Assembly (NCBI RefSeq): GCF_020382885.2 | Contig: NC_058501.1 | Coordinates: 1 to 64,000 of the forward strand | DNA length: 64,000 nt | Reading direction: 5' to 3' | Source of the DNA: Scatophagus argus | Taxonomy: Eukaryota > Chordata > Actinopteri > Scatophagidae | Translations under genes and position numbers: made by a program | Notes under the pieces: generated by a model | Told to the model about the DNA's origin: nothing | What the model saw: the letters and a program-made list of their open reading frames with translations, nothing else | The model's database searches: none | In this document: positions 11,018 through 21,371 of the stretch, one piece after another | Position numbering within the stretch: position 1 is the stretch's first letter | How the letters are laid out: each line of letters starts with the position of its first letter

Positions 11018-12305
11018 ACTGAATTAGATCGAGAACATGTTTTGACCTCTGTTTCTCTCAAATTCCAGCTGATCTCACAAGAAGCATTTTAAAACCTCTT
11101 TTCTATGAGTAAATAGTTTCAGCATTTTGATTGCAGTTTTCTCACAGGCCTGTGCACAATCAAGATTTTGACTGAGCATTAGCCAAATGTGACTGAATTA
11201 GACAGAAGACAAGGGTCGATGTGTTTCTCTGTATTTTCAGCTTTATCACAGAGGAAGCATTTCATTTTGCTTGTTCAGTGAGTTAACTTGTGTTTCAGAG
11301 TTTTGAGTGCAGTTTTCTCACAGTCCTGTGCACAATCAAGTTTTTGGCTTAGTATTTGTCAAATGTGACTGAATTAGACAGAAAACATGGTTTGACCTCT
11401 GTTTCTCTGAAGTTCCAGCTTATTTCACAAGAAGCACTTTAAAACCTGTTTTCAGTGAGTAAATGTGAGTTTCAGCATTTTGAATTCACTTTTCCAAGAG
11501 GAATGTGAAAAATCAAGTTTTTGACTTAGTATTAGTCAAATGTGACTGAATTTGACCGAAAACATGGCTTGACACCATTTTTGTCTCAAATTCCGGGTGT
11601 TCTCACAAGAAGCACCTTAAAACCTCTTTTCAATGAGGAAACATGAGTTTCACCATGTTGAGTGCAGTTTTCTTACAGAAGTGTGTACAATCAAGTTTTT
11701 GGCAAAGATATTGTCAAAAGTGACTGAATTAGACAGAAACATGGTTTGACCTCTGTTTCTCTGAAATTCCAGCTTATTTCACGAGAAGCAGTGAGTAAAC
11801 GTGAGTTTCAGCATTTTGAATTCACTTTTCCAAGAGGAATGTGAATAATCAAGTTTTTGGCTTAGTATGAGTCAAAAATGACTGAATTAGATAGAAAACA
11901 CAGTTTGACGTTTGGTTCAGAAAACAGCTTTCACCATGTTGAAAGCAGTTTTCTCACAGAACTGTGCACAATCAAGTTTTTGGCTTAGTATTAGTCAAAT
12001 GTGACTGAATTTGACAGAAAACATGGTTTTACCTCTGTTTCTTTCAAATTCCATCTGATCTCACGAGAACGACTTTAAAACCTGTTTTCATTGACGATAC
12101 ATGAGTTTCACAATTTTGAGTACACTTTTCTCAGAGGGCTGTAAACAATCAATCTGTTTTCAGTGAGTAAACTTGAGGCTCAGCATGTTCAGTACAGTTT
12201 CTCACAGACCTGTGCACAGTCAAGTTTTTGGCTTAGTATTAGTCAAATGTGACTGACCCACTTTTCCAAGAGGAATGTGAAAAATCAAGTTTTTGGCTTA
12301 GTATG

Positions 12306-12599
12306 ATTGTGAAGTGTTTAATACACGGCAGCGACCAGACAGTTGACAGTTTACTGGCCCAGTGATGTATTTTTGCCTAAGAAAAGAGAATAATAAAAAC
12401 AGTGCAGTGTCGCACAGTCCGTCTTCGTTTTCGTCCTCTTTCCTTTGCACACTTTGGCCCGGACTCCAAGATGCCAGTTACCAGCGACAAGCCGAGCTCC
12501 CCACTACGGTTCGGAGAGAGACAGGTTACAAAGGTAACAGTACAGTGTTTTCACAGAACTGTGCACAGTTGACAAATACATAGCGAAGTGTCCTGTGTT
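12306..12599. other. No recognisable feature
   Basis: Unique-looking sequence after the satellite. An open stretch of 73 codons at 12362-12583 has no recognisable motif and I do not call it. Short satellite-like phrases (cacagaactgtgcacagt) near 12550 suggest a scrambled satellite edge. Confidence 0.4.
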
Positions 12600-12705
12600 C
12601 AAACACCACTCCACATCTAGACCTGCTCTAATTTGAAAGTGTCATGAGATAACTGTTGTTGTGAATTGACGCTATATAAATAAACTGTATTGAAAAATTG
12701 AATTA
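12600..12705 (+). mobile_element. L2-type LINE 3'-end remnant
   Basis: The phrase ctagacctgctctaatttga followed by aagtgtcatgagataactgt and a tail of attgaaaaattgaatt matches the 3' end of the L2 LINE at 57038-63705, where the tail is a run of TTGAA. Only about 100 bp of the element is present. Confidence 0.85.
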
Positions 12706-14750
12706 GAAGCATAGCACTCAGACTGGGATTTAATTTTATATTCAAAGATAGCATTATAAATCAAATAATGTTATCCCTCATTTTATTCAACTTTGTTGAA
12801 TAAACTGTAAACTGTTCTGCCTGTTGCAGGTAGCATATTTTGTTGCTTTGTTGCATTTTTTCTTCATAGCACTTCACTACTTTCTATACTCTTTTATTTT
12901 ACACTTGTAGGCCTGAGCCCTCATAATCCTTGCAAGCCTCATAAACTTTCTCATAAATCTAACAGTTTGTTTAGTGTGCAGTTCTACTAATTACCTCGGC
13001 CTAGTACCTAGCAATTGGCTATTCTCCCTCTCCCAGTCCCTCTCCTACTCTCTCTTACTCAGTGTGTCAAATTATCAGCTATTCTTTTGCTTCTTTTAGG
13101 GATACAGTACATGTTATAAATGTTAGCAAGGAGGGAACTCTGAACACTGAAAAAAATTATTGATCAAACTGAAGTCAATCACTCACTCAAGTTTTATAGT
13201 CTTTGTTTTCTTTTTTTTTTCCCGATTCACCATCGTTAAAAATTGTTAAAAATGGACCAGAAACAACTTGACAACTAACCCAACATGTGGGTAGCTTAAT
13301 CCACCCACATATTGGGTTATTCTGACAGGGACGTTGGGTTACAGTAACCCAGAAAATGGTTGTGACCTTTTGACCTTTTGACCCAATAATGGTTTACGTT
13401 TTTAGTTGGGTTTATTTGATCCATCAATTATGTTGAATTATGTTATGCTCATTTTTTTTTAGATTGCGGGTTATACACATATAAGTCATTTAAAGAAGCA
13501 AACAAGTTTAAAGAATACAATACTCACAATTTTGAGCAAATTACTCACTTCGTACTTCATCATCATCATCATCAACATCACTCATGTAGTACATCTATCA
13601 CTACTATTTATTTTTACGTTTTTTTCAGGAACCAAAACTCTGTATGTACTCTCTACTAATGACATGTAATGAAGAAAATCTTGAATCTTAAATTTATTTT
13701 AAATGGGAAAAATGTACAAAAGGTTGAAAAAAACAGTAAAAAGTAACAAGACGTATGCCATGGATGCATATGATGTCATAGCCCCCTTTATTTATGTAAA
13801 TGAAGTAAATTATGAATTTTTTCAAAATTCTGCCTAATCTTTGGATACTTTGCATCACAGGCGAAATGCAGTCTTGCAGGAATGGGTCAGGGAATAGCTA
13901 GCCTATGATGACACTTGGCTAGAAAATGATAAATCCTCCACCTATACTCTTAAAAGTAATAAGTAAATTGGTTCAGTTTAACAGTTACCTGGTATGAATA
14001 TGGGGCATGGCATGGATCCCTCTTCTCTCTGGGGTCATTGTGCAGACCTGATCCTCTTTCTTATGTTCCTCTGCCTCTCCTCAAGAAAGCCCGTGGCTGG
14101 CTGATGCAGGTGCCTCTTGGCATACCAAGTGTCCTTTAAAATCAGAAACAGTCACTGTCATTTTGCTTTTCAAACACATCTCTACCATTTGCTAGCCAGG
14201 CTAGCGCCACCTAGTGCTTCTGCTCAATATCACACTTTGATACAGCACAGTCAGGGATCTCTCCATTAGCTTAGGTTTCCTTTCAACAATTTTTCAGTGG
14301 GGCAATTGGCCAACAGAGGGCTCTGGTATGCCAATATTTTTCACAGAAAGTATCTGCCCATGAGGAAGGAAACGTACTCCAGTAGAGGGATCCCAGATGC
14401 TTTGCACAAAATGAAACGATGTGAAAGCGTTTGGTGCGCCAGGCTCACCATTTGCAGCAATCATATCGGAATTAAAACTCCATTTTTAATCCTCAGTCTT
14501 CAGGAAAGATGTGATTGCTGTGTTTGAGTTAATATTTTTACGCTTAATTGTATTGCTGTTTATGTCCTGGAAGTGAATGACAGGTTTCCATGCTAGCTCT
14601 CATATTCTGAATTTGGGGGCTTTAAAGTAATGCATGTACGCTAGCATTCCTTGTAGTTGCAGTGATAAATGCTTCACAAATTTACCAGTCTGTAGGTAGT
14701 TGGTATGTCATATCAGTCCTAATTTTGGCATTTTGTGATTTCTTCACAGG
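12706..14750. other. No gene seen; possible small inverted-repeat element near 13265
   Basis: AT-rich sequence with no coding region I can support. Around 13265-13390 there are opposed copies of taacccaa/ttgggtta and a ccacccacat/atgtgggtag pair, resembling a small nonautonomous element, but I cannot define its ends. A short atc repeat lies at 13558-13580. The 76-codon open stretch at 14297-14527 has no recognisable motif. Confidence 0.4.
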
Positions 14751-14832
14751 CACCGATTTCATAATGAGACACCAAGAGAGATACCCACTCAGTGGCCAAG
14801 AATGTGACGAGTGATTGTGGCAACTCACACAG
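14751..14832 (-). pseudogene. 3' part of a transposon-split exon (SAMD3-like fish family?)
   Basis: If elements A and B and one copy of each target duplication are removed, this piece joins 21309-21371 and 33237-33262 into one minus-strand open stretch. It contains TFPCLKDASTSG and, in this piece, SGYLSWCLIMK. The pattern FPxLKD followed by GYLxxRL is familiar from a large teleost family of sterile-alpha-motif-like (SAMD3-like) proteins. Upstream exons on the same strand lie at 33477-33610 and 33717-33862. The assignment is from memory of the motif, and the gene is disrupted here whatever it was. Confidence 0.4.
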
Positions 14833-15226
14833 GGTCCGTGTACCTTCCGTTCATTCAATTTTCAATTTAGAAACGCAAATCGGAAAACAAAAAACGGAGC
14901 TTTTTTCTTTTCTCAATATATGTAGCAGGTTTAAAAAAAATAAAAAACAAGAGTCGTTTTTCATTCCAATACAGCCATATATTGGATTTTGTGTTGTTTT
15001 TCTATTACGGATTTTTTATATTCTTTGATAAAGACCAAGAATTAAATTTGTGTTAATCCAAAATGCAAAAATGCAAGGATTTTTTTTACATGTTTTATTA
15101 CAAGGTGAACCGGAAGCAGTATACCGCGAAAGTTTTTTAGCCTTTTTCCCGCGATTACCGCGTCTTTTGCAGTTTTAGCAAAACAGTAGCAGATTCGGTT
15201 GAGAACGAGTTTGAATCCTGGAAGAG

Positions 15227-18200
15227 ATGGTGTCCCTCGAGCCCTACGGGAATTTAATAAGAGAAATGATAGCTCAAAATCTCTCGCACGCGGACATTTC
15301 CACAAATTTATTACAGTTAGGTGTGCAGCAAGGATGTTCTGAAATGAGTGTCAGGAGATTTTGTGCACATCACAACATTTCCAGGAGGGGACAGGTATCC
15401 GACACGCAATTAGAGGTTGCTATCAGCAGGGCAATAAATCAGGTAGGTTATTATGGTTTTCTTCGATTTACAGAGGTGGGTAGTAACAAGTTAGATTTAC
15501 TCTGTTACAGGTCCTCTACCTTACTTGATTAGGTTTTTGGATAAATTGTACATTTAAGAGCAGTTTTACATCATCTCCGTACTTTTACTTGAGTAAACTC
15601 GTTCAGCTACACCAGTGCTTCTCAATTATTTTCTGTTGCGCCCCCCCCCCCAGCAAGAAGAAAACAATTCGCGCCCCCCCAACTCTCCGCCGCGACTATA
15701 AATAATAGTAATAATAATATGTAATAATATTTAATAATATGTAATAATATGATGCTAACAGTGCTCGCTGGTTTACTGAAGTAGCATTCACAAAGCGGGA
15801 TGATTGTTGGCAATATTCGGCACGTTTTGGCTGAAAAAACTCCAGCGGCTTATCAGCATGATTGGGATGTAATGTCTTCAAGTGGCACCTTAATTTATTT
15901 GGCTTCATGCTGTCCGCTGCCAGCATTTTTAGACACAGTAAACACACCGGTCTTTCGTCTCCCACTGTAGTCACAGTGAAGCCAAGCGCTACATATGCTT
16001 CGTCATATTTCCTCGTCTTAGCTTTCGGGTGAGTTACTTTTGTCTCATTATCTTCGTCTCTCTCCGCCTTTCTTTTCATCCCTGTTAAAAATTTCTTCAT
16101 GTTGTCTCTTAAGGGTTCGTTTACTGCACTTCATATCGCCTGCTCGGTGCAAAAAAGCCGCTACACCATAGAGCTAATACTCCCTGCGCACACTCTGACA
16201 ATGAGAGCGCCACTGCCAACTACTGTAGTGGATGTGCAATTACACTTTATTCTAGTACGGCAAAAAAAGCATGTTCTCCAGGGTCACACACCCCACTATT
16301 TGAGAAGCACTGAGCTACACTGAGCTAGTTACTTTTCTTTTTACCCATTCAGGATTCTACCCATCAACCCATCGTTAACACCCCCCCGTTTTTTTTCTGA
16401 GGTGACAATTTGAGTACATTTTTTGGCTACTCTATCCACCTCTGTTTTATATTTTATATTTCATATAGACTTGGCCTACATGTCACGGCTTATGTTGATT
16501 CATCAGACAGGGTCAACATATGGCCGAAAGATGATGACCGGGTACCTGTCTGCAATGGGAGTGGTTGCTGGTGAACGCCGGGTGGGGAATATTTTGAGAA
16601 CAACTCATTGTCCCTATCACGAAATGCGCAAACGTGTAAGTATCTTTTGAGAGCCTTTAATGTTGTGGTATTTGGTATAATGTATTTTACTAGCTAACTA
16701 TTACTTGCTTTTTCCCCCAAAGGGTGCACGTAACCTTAACCCCGTCCCCTACAGTGCTGCATACATGGGACACAAAGTCCACATCGACCAGAATGAAAAA
16801 TTGGTCATGTTCGGAGTGACACATGTTCTCGCAATGGATGGGTACAGCAGTAAGGTGGTTGCCCACGCAACCATGCCTGTCAAAAATAATCTCACGATCT
16901 ATGAAGATGTTTACAGGTTAGTACAGTGCTTCTCAACCTTTTTTTTTCTTGCTTCAATACACCCTTTGTGTGATTTCTGAGTCCAAGTACCCTCTAGGGC
17001 AAACTCTCTCACTGTAGTGGAAAAGTTAGCAGTGTTAATACAATAGGGACATAGCCTGAAGCCTCACACATTTCCACTTCAAATTATTTGAGAACAATAA
17101 ATCATATCTATTGTTTTTGCTGCAAAATGCCATCTAAATAAATTAGAATGAATATGCTAATTAATCGAGTTTCACCTGTAATTGTGCACGCAATGCACTG
17201 GTAGATTGCAATATCCTTGATCTATCCTACATTGCAGACTTAACATTTGATGAGTCAACATCTGATTGAGTCATGTTTCACTATTTTATAGATCAGCAGT
17301 TCTTGAATACGGGATGTGGGACCAGGTCAGGGTGGACCATGGCCGGGAATTTTACTTGACCCTCTACATGCAGGAGATGCTGTCTAACCACAGACATAAC
17401 TTGCAAAGGCAACCATATCTCCAAACTCAGTCGACAAAGGTGAGGTAACGGTCTCCTTAATGTATAAAATGTGCTTTGTTTATGCCCGAAATGAGATGCT
17501 TTGGAAATGTTACTCAGATGTTATGTACTGAACAACAAAACAACAAACTCGAGCAATGATTGTTATTGGAATATATAGCTATTTAACACTTTTTAAAACA
17601 GAATATATCACTTAACCTTAACCAGATGCATCCCCATCCTACTGTTTAGATTCCCAATCAAAAGTTTTACATCTGATATAATCATGTTTCCTCTCACCAT
17701 GTTGATTTTGCAGACTAAATTGAGTGGATTTTTTTTTTTAATTGAGTGTTATTATATAGTGTATATATAATATGTAAATGTAGAAAAAAAATAATAAAAT
17801 CTATGCTTTTCTTGTCTACAGAATCATACGGTGGAGAGAATGTGGGTAGAGATTAACAACCGGGTAAATTACCCATTGAAGGAGGCCCTCATGCAGCTGC
17901 AGGATCAGGAAGTCCTCGACATGGACGACAATGTCACCAGATACTGTACATCTAACCTTACTGCCGAGCTGTGCAAGATTGGCCTAACAAGAGCTGTACT
18001 TGCATGGAATGCACACAGAATCCCCAGTGAGTTACATAAAAATAAAAAACATCTAACACAGTTGACAGTGTATTCAAACAATAGCTGACATTTTGTGACT
18101 TTGCTTCACAGGCAAAGGAACACCCAATCATTTGGCAGCAGGAGGATGTCCAAAAAAAGTAGGAGATGAGTTGTTGCCACATGCCTCCCAAGCAGCCGAC

Positions 18201-18416
18201 ATGTACCAGCAGGATGTTGGCTCTTCACTTACTAGAGTCTCCTGTTTTGGAACTGACCCCTTCACAACTGAGGACGACAAAATATCAGCAGAGCAACGTT
18301 TTGCTGAGGAGTATTCTGATATTTCAGTTTTATTAGACAACGCGGTAAACTATAACTTTGCACCTTTTCAGGATGCATTGATGCTTCTGATAAACATTAC
18401 GCAGCAATATGCATGA
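15227..18416 (+). CDS. DDE integrase-like transposase, six exons, 398 aa
   Basis: Predicted exons are 15227-15442, 16507-16635, 16723-16916, 17292-17439, 17822-18026 and 18112-18416. All introns are GT-AG and phases agree, giving 1,197 nt including the stop. Exon 1 is an N-terminal helix-turn-helix-like region ([15 protein letters not shown]). The catalytic triad I propose is Asp in HIDQNEKL (exon 3), Asp in VRVDHGREF (exon 4) and Glu in VERMWVEIN (exon 5), the order and spacing of retroviral-type integrase cores. This would cut and join the element's ends. It matches integrase-core proteins that are multicopy in fish and cnidarian genomes. The second copy in element B keeps the same exon pattern but is broken. 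No stop or frame break was found, so it may be functional. Confidence 0.8.
15613..16312 (-). mobile_element. 700-bp nonautonomous hAT element in intron 1
   Basis: Ends are cagtgcttctcaa and ttgagaagcactg (13-bp perfect inverted repeats), flanked by a perfect 8-bp target duplication AGCTACAC at 15605-15612 and 16313-16320. Both features are diagnostic of hAT. It is absent from the equivalent site in element B (near 32490), so it arrived after the two copies separated. Confidence 0.93.
15696..16100 (-). pseudogene. hAT transposase N-terminus with BED finger (ZBED5-like)
   Basis: The minus-strand frame begins [19 protein letters not shown]. It contains a BED-type zinc finger: Cys pair in RPVCLLCLK, then the His pair in [12 protein letters not shown]. 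The text resembles the N-terminus of ZBED5/hAT transposases. The RNase-H-like catalytic domain is missing, so the element is an internal deletion product that keeps only the 5' coding exon. Confidence 0.8.
16920..16990. repeat. hAT-like terminus in intron 3
   Basis: The phrase cagtgcttctcaaccttttt begins just after the exon 3 donor and is present in both A and B (minus strand near 31850-31880). It resembles the terminus of the 700-bp hAT element but no second end is clear. It predates the A/B split. Confidence 0.45.
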
Positions 18417-18702
18417 AAATGTCAGAGACAAGTTGCTTCTGGATATACTGTGTATTCTTTTAATTGCAACCAAAATCGAACACTTGCTACCATAACAGTG
18501 TTGAATATTAAACGATGTTCCCCACCCAGTGAACATATTTTTACAAAGTGCAACATGAAATTAAAAAAAGATCTGTATCCTCTACAGCTGTTGAACAAGT
18601 GCAAAATTCCAACTGACTTTGAACAAGGCAATTAGCCAGATGTACTATAACAGAGGTAATCAGGTTTAAATCACTGAATGTGATACAATCACACTCAAAA
18701 GG

Positions 18703-20542
18703 TTAATCCATCTTAATGACACCACCCAGTATGGAGAGAACATTGTCAAGACTGGTCAGCCTGTGTGCATTGACAGAGAACTCATCCGCCCTGCATTTGA
18801 GGCACTGGTCAGATGTCAGCATCCACTGGTCAACGCAGTTTTTGCAGCCAACAAAGCTTTTGCAGCAGACAGCAATCACAGGTTCTTCCATGAGCCCTTT
18901 TTGATGAAGAAAATGAAAAGGCCAATACACATGCAAGATTAAAGTTCAACATATTACCTTCTCTTTACGTTATCTACATATTACATATGTTTAAAAGCTT
19001 GGCAAGCGACAGTTTCACTTTAACATGCAAAAATGAATTAATGCTTGATTCACTTGGCCATTCAATCTGATCCTGCTTAAAGGTAGACTTTAATATAGAT
19101 CAAACAACAGACCTTTGCACACAATACAGCCAAAGGCCTCCTTCATGTGTGTTATCATGGTGTTGGTCAGAACCAGCATAGCGCCCCTGGTGTCGCTGGC
19201 CTGTGTTGATAGGTCCTTCAGGACTGTGGTGACTTCACTCAGTCCTTGAGCAGCCAAGATCACTTCTTCTATTTTATCATGAACTTCCTGAAGACTTGTG
19301 GAGTCCATATCTTTAAGACTACAAGGAGAGACAAAAATACACAACAAAATTGTACAATATTCACAAGTTCTGTTCAGATAAGCTTTTTTTCTAAGAGATG
19401 GTACTTAAAACAAAATGAAAGACAAATATCAGTTGGCCGTAACTAAAATGTTTACCTCAGTTTCTTTGCCTTTGTTCCTTTCTGGAACTCATGGAAGATC
19501 TGCTCTGGGACAGCAAGAAACTTTTTTGCATTTTGCTTCCAATACTTGGAGCCTAGCAAGAGAGGAAGACAAATCTTTGAACACATATAATGTAAACACA
19601 TTTGCAGCAAAACAGAACCCTTTGCAGGTCAAGAAAATTATGAGACAAAGAAAGACCAGTATAGATGGGCATGTAGTTGATCAAACAAACTATTATTGTG
19701 TAATTATTCATTTTTCAATTAGTACCTCTTGTCCCTTCGGAGTCCACAATCTCATTTCCCTGGGCATCGGTCAGGATGAGAGGGTCATCACTCTGCAGGG
19801 CATCGTGTATTTTTGCAAGGATACCTGTGGTTGTGGCTTCAAACTCAAACAGTCTGAGAACAACCATACGAGTAGGCTTCAGTTTCCCCTGGCTGAGCTC
19901 AGCGATGAAGACAGACCTAGAAAGATTAATGTGGGAATAGTTTACATCAAGTCAAATCAATTAATTCCATCTTAAACACATAGTCTACATTACAATTGAT
20001 GCAATTACAATTGATTCAAGTTTTTAAATTATCTTGGTTACAAAGGATCTCAAGAATTGCAAAAAGAAATACAATTATGATGATTTATTCATATGTAGCT
20101 TGGTAGTTAATTGTAAGATGAGATGAAACTGGAGGTACCTTTGGAAGGTGTTACTCATGCTTGCTCGGGGGGGAGTGGGAGCTATAGCCTGAGCAGGTGA
20201 CCCTAGAGCAGCAGTGGGCTGTGCTGTACGGTGGAACTGGAAACGGTTCTGGCCTGACAATGGATGACTCTGCTCGGCAACTGGTAGACCAATATCATCC
20301 CCATGAACCTCATAGTGGCCACGATGTTTGAGGTCCAAGCAGCTGAAATGTCCAGCTGATCCCGGGAATATGGCCACATTGTCATCATCAGTTATGTACA
20401 AGCTAGGAGCATATACCTTTGAAAAAAGCATCAGCTAAATGTTAATTACAGATATGTAAAACCTACCTAACATTTATTTCTTTTGATATTCATTGTTCTA
20501 ATATTCTATTGCTCCGCCCCAGCTGTCACTCAAACACACCCC

Positions 20543-20587
<45 letters not shown>

Positions 20588-20963
20588 TCACGCACGCACG
20601 CACCCCGGAATGCTGAGAAAACTTCAGCAGGTTTTCCCATTAATGTTTGAACTCCAGCTTAATTTGCACTTCAGATTAGTTTCACTACAGCATCCCCCCG
20701 CATGTAGCGCGCTCACACACACCTTCACATTATTTTGTAAATAAGCTTATACTTTTAAATTTCAATGATTTTACATTGAGGAGCCTTTATCAGTCGGCTA
20801 GCCGTGTGTTGTGCAGAGCATCCTCTGGTCCTAGCATGTTCTCCAAGCAAACGAAAAAGGTGTTACTTACCTGGAATATTCTAGCGATTTTATCTCCAAT
20901 CATGTCGCTCTCCTTAAGGGTTATCCTTTTGTTTCCTTTAAAAAGGATAAAACTCGAGTCCAT
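18703..20963 (-). CDS. RING-like companion protein of transposon A, six exons, 352 aa
   Basis: Predicted exons on the minus strand: 20871-20963, 20139-20416, 19726-19916, 19456-19552, 19113-19318 and 18703-18896. GT-AG borders and phases agree, for 1,059 nt with stop. The start MDSSFILFKGNKRITL was chosen because it gives a good donor (gtaagt) in phase. The C-terminus has a cysteine series, CIVCKG, then CCKSFVGCKNC, then CLKCRAD, spaced like a RING finger but with the usual His replaced. RING folds recruit ubiquitin-conjugating enzymes; activity here is inference. The gene converges on the transposase, with stop codons 286 bp apart. Element B carries a broken copy lacking exon 1 and part of exon 2. 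I know of no assigned role for it in transposition. Confidence 0.72.
20531..20577. repeat. (CT)n microsatellite
   Basis: About 45 bp of ct repeats inside intron 1 of the RING-like gene, followed by a short cacac tract. This interval is absent from element B. Confidence 0.95.
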
Positions 20964-21308
20964 AGTGCAGATGAATTGTGAATGCACCAACACCAGTAAG
21001 GTACACGGACGCACTGTTTCCTGCACGTCCAGCAACACGGATCACTCCGCGCAATTACTTATTTTATTTCCGGGCCACAGACAGGAAAGCGTAAAAACTG
21101 AGAATTGAAAATGGAAATACAGAAGTTCGAGGCCTTCCCCGAAAACTAACTTTTGGATAGGAAAATGCAATGGTTTTCTTTTAAAAGGGTCATTAAATTG
21201 ATTGTCCGATGTTTGTTTAAGAAATGGAAATAGAAAAAATGCCCCGTTTTTTGTTTTCCGATTTGCGTTTCTAAATTGAAAATTGAATGAACGGAAGGTA
21301 CACGGACC

Positions 21309-21371
21309 ACACAGCCGCTTGTAGATGCATCCTTCAGACAGGGGAATGTTTGCACAAGAGGATGCCAGTAC
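21309..21371 (-). pseudogene. Middle part of the transposon-split exon, between elements A and B
   Basis: These 63 bp between the two elements encode TFPCLKDASTSG on the minus strand. They include both target duplications: ACACAG at the left (element A) and CAGTAC at 21366-21371 (element B, with two extra bases, gc, before its terminus). See the entry at 14751 for the reconstruction and its limits. Confidence 0.45.

Larger units (their letters stand above)
6083..12305. repeat. ~178-bp tandem array with splice-like cassettes
   Basis: Units of about 177-179 bp carry the landmarks gactgaattagacagaaaac, atggtttgacctctg, tttctctcaaattccag, gtgagtaaacatgagtttca, acagaactgtgcacaatcaa and tttttggcttag. 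Successive 'agacagaaa' landmarks lie at 6487, 6664, 6841 and 7020. The first unit (6083-6282) is inverted relative to the rest. Units are much more diverged than those at 1-1146. The array is interrupted by a LINE (7656-9664), a LINE tail (10241-10288) and a U2-SINE unit (10557-11017). It ends near 12305. Confidence 0.9.
14833..21308 (+). mobile_element. Integrase-type DNA transposon A, 6.5 kb, two genes
   Basis: Terminal inverted repeats start ggtccgtgtaccttccgttc and run about 60 bp; the right end is the reverse complement. The flanks carry a perfect 6-bp target duplication, ACACAG, at 14827-14832 and 21309-21314. The element holds two convergent intron-bearing genes: a DDE integrase-like transposase (15227-18416, plus) and a RING-like protein (20963-18703, minus). 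The 6-bp duplication and integrase-like fold suggest relation to the IS3EU/Ginger group of eukaryotic transposons; that placement is tentative. A 700-bp hAT element sits in the first transposase intron. Confidence 0.9.

Noticed and set aside
13264-13400. Named MITE with ttgggtta ends
   Set aside because: Opposed motifs are present but I could not find a target duplication or matching outer ends.
19415-19975. 186-codon plus-strand ORF
   Set aside because: It is the antisense shadow of the RING-like gene exons, with exon borders of that gene inside it; the same holds for the 149-codon frame at 21850-22299.
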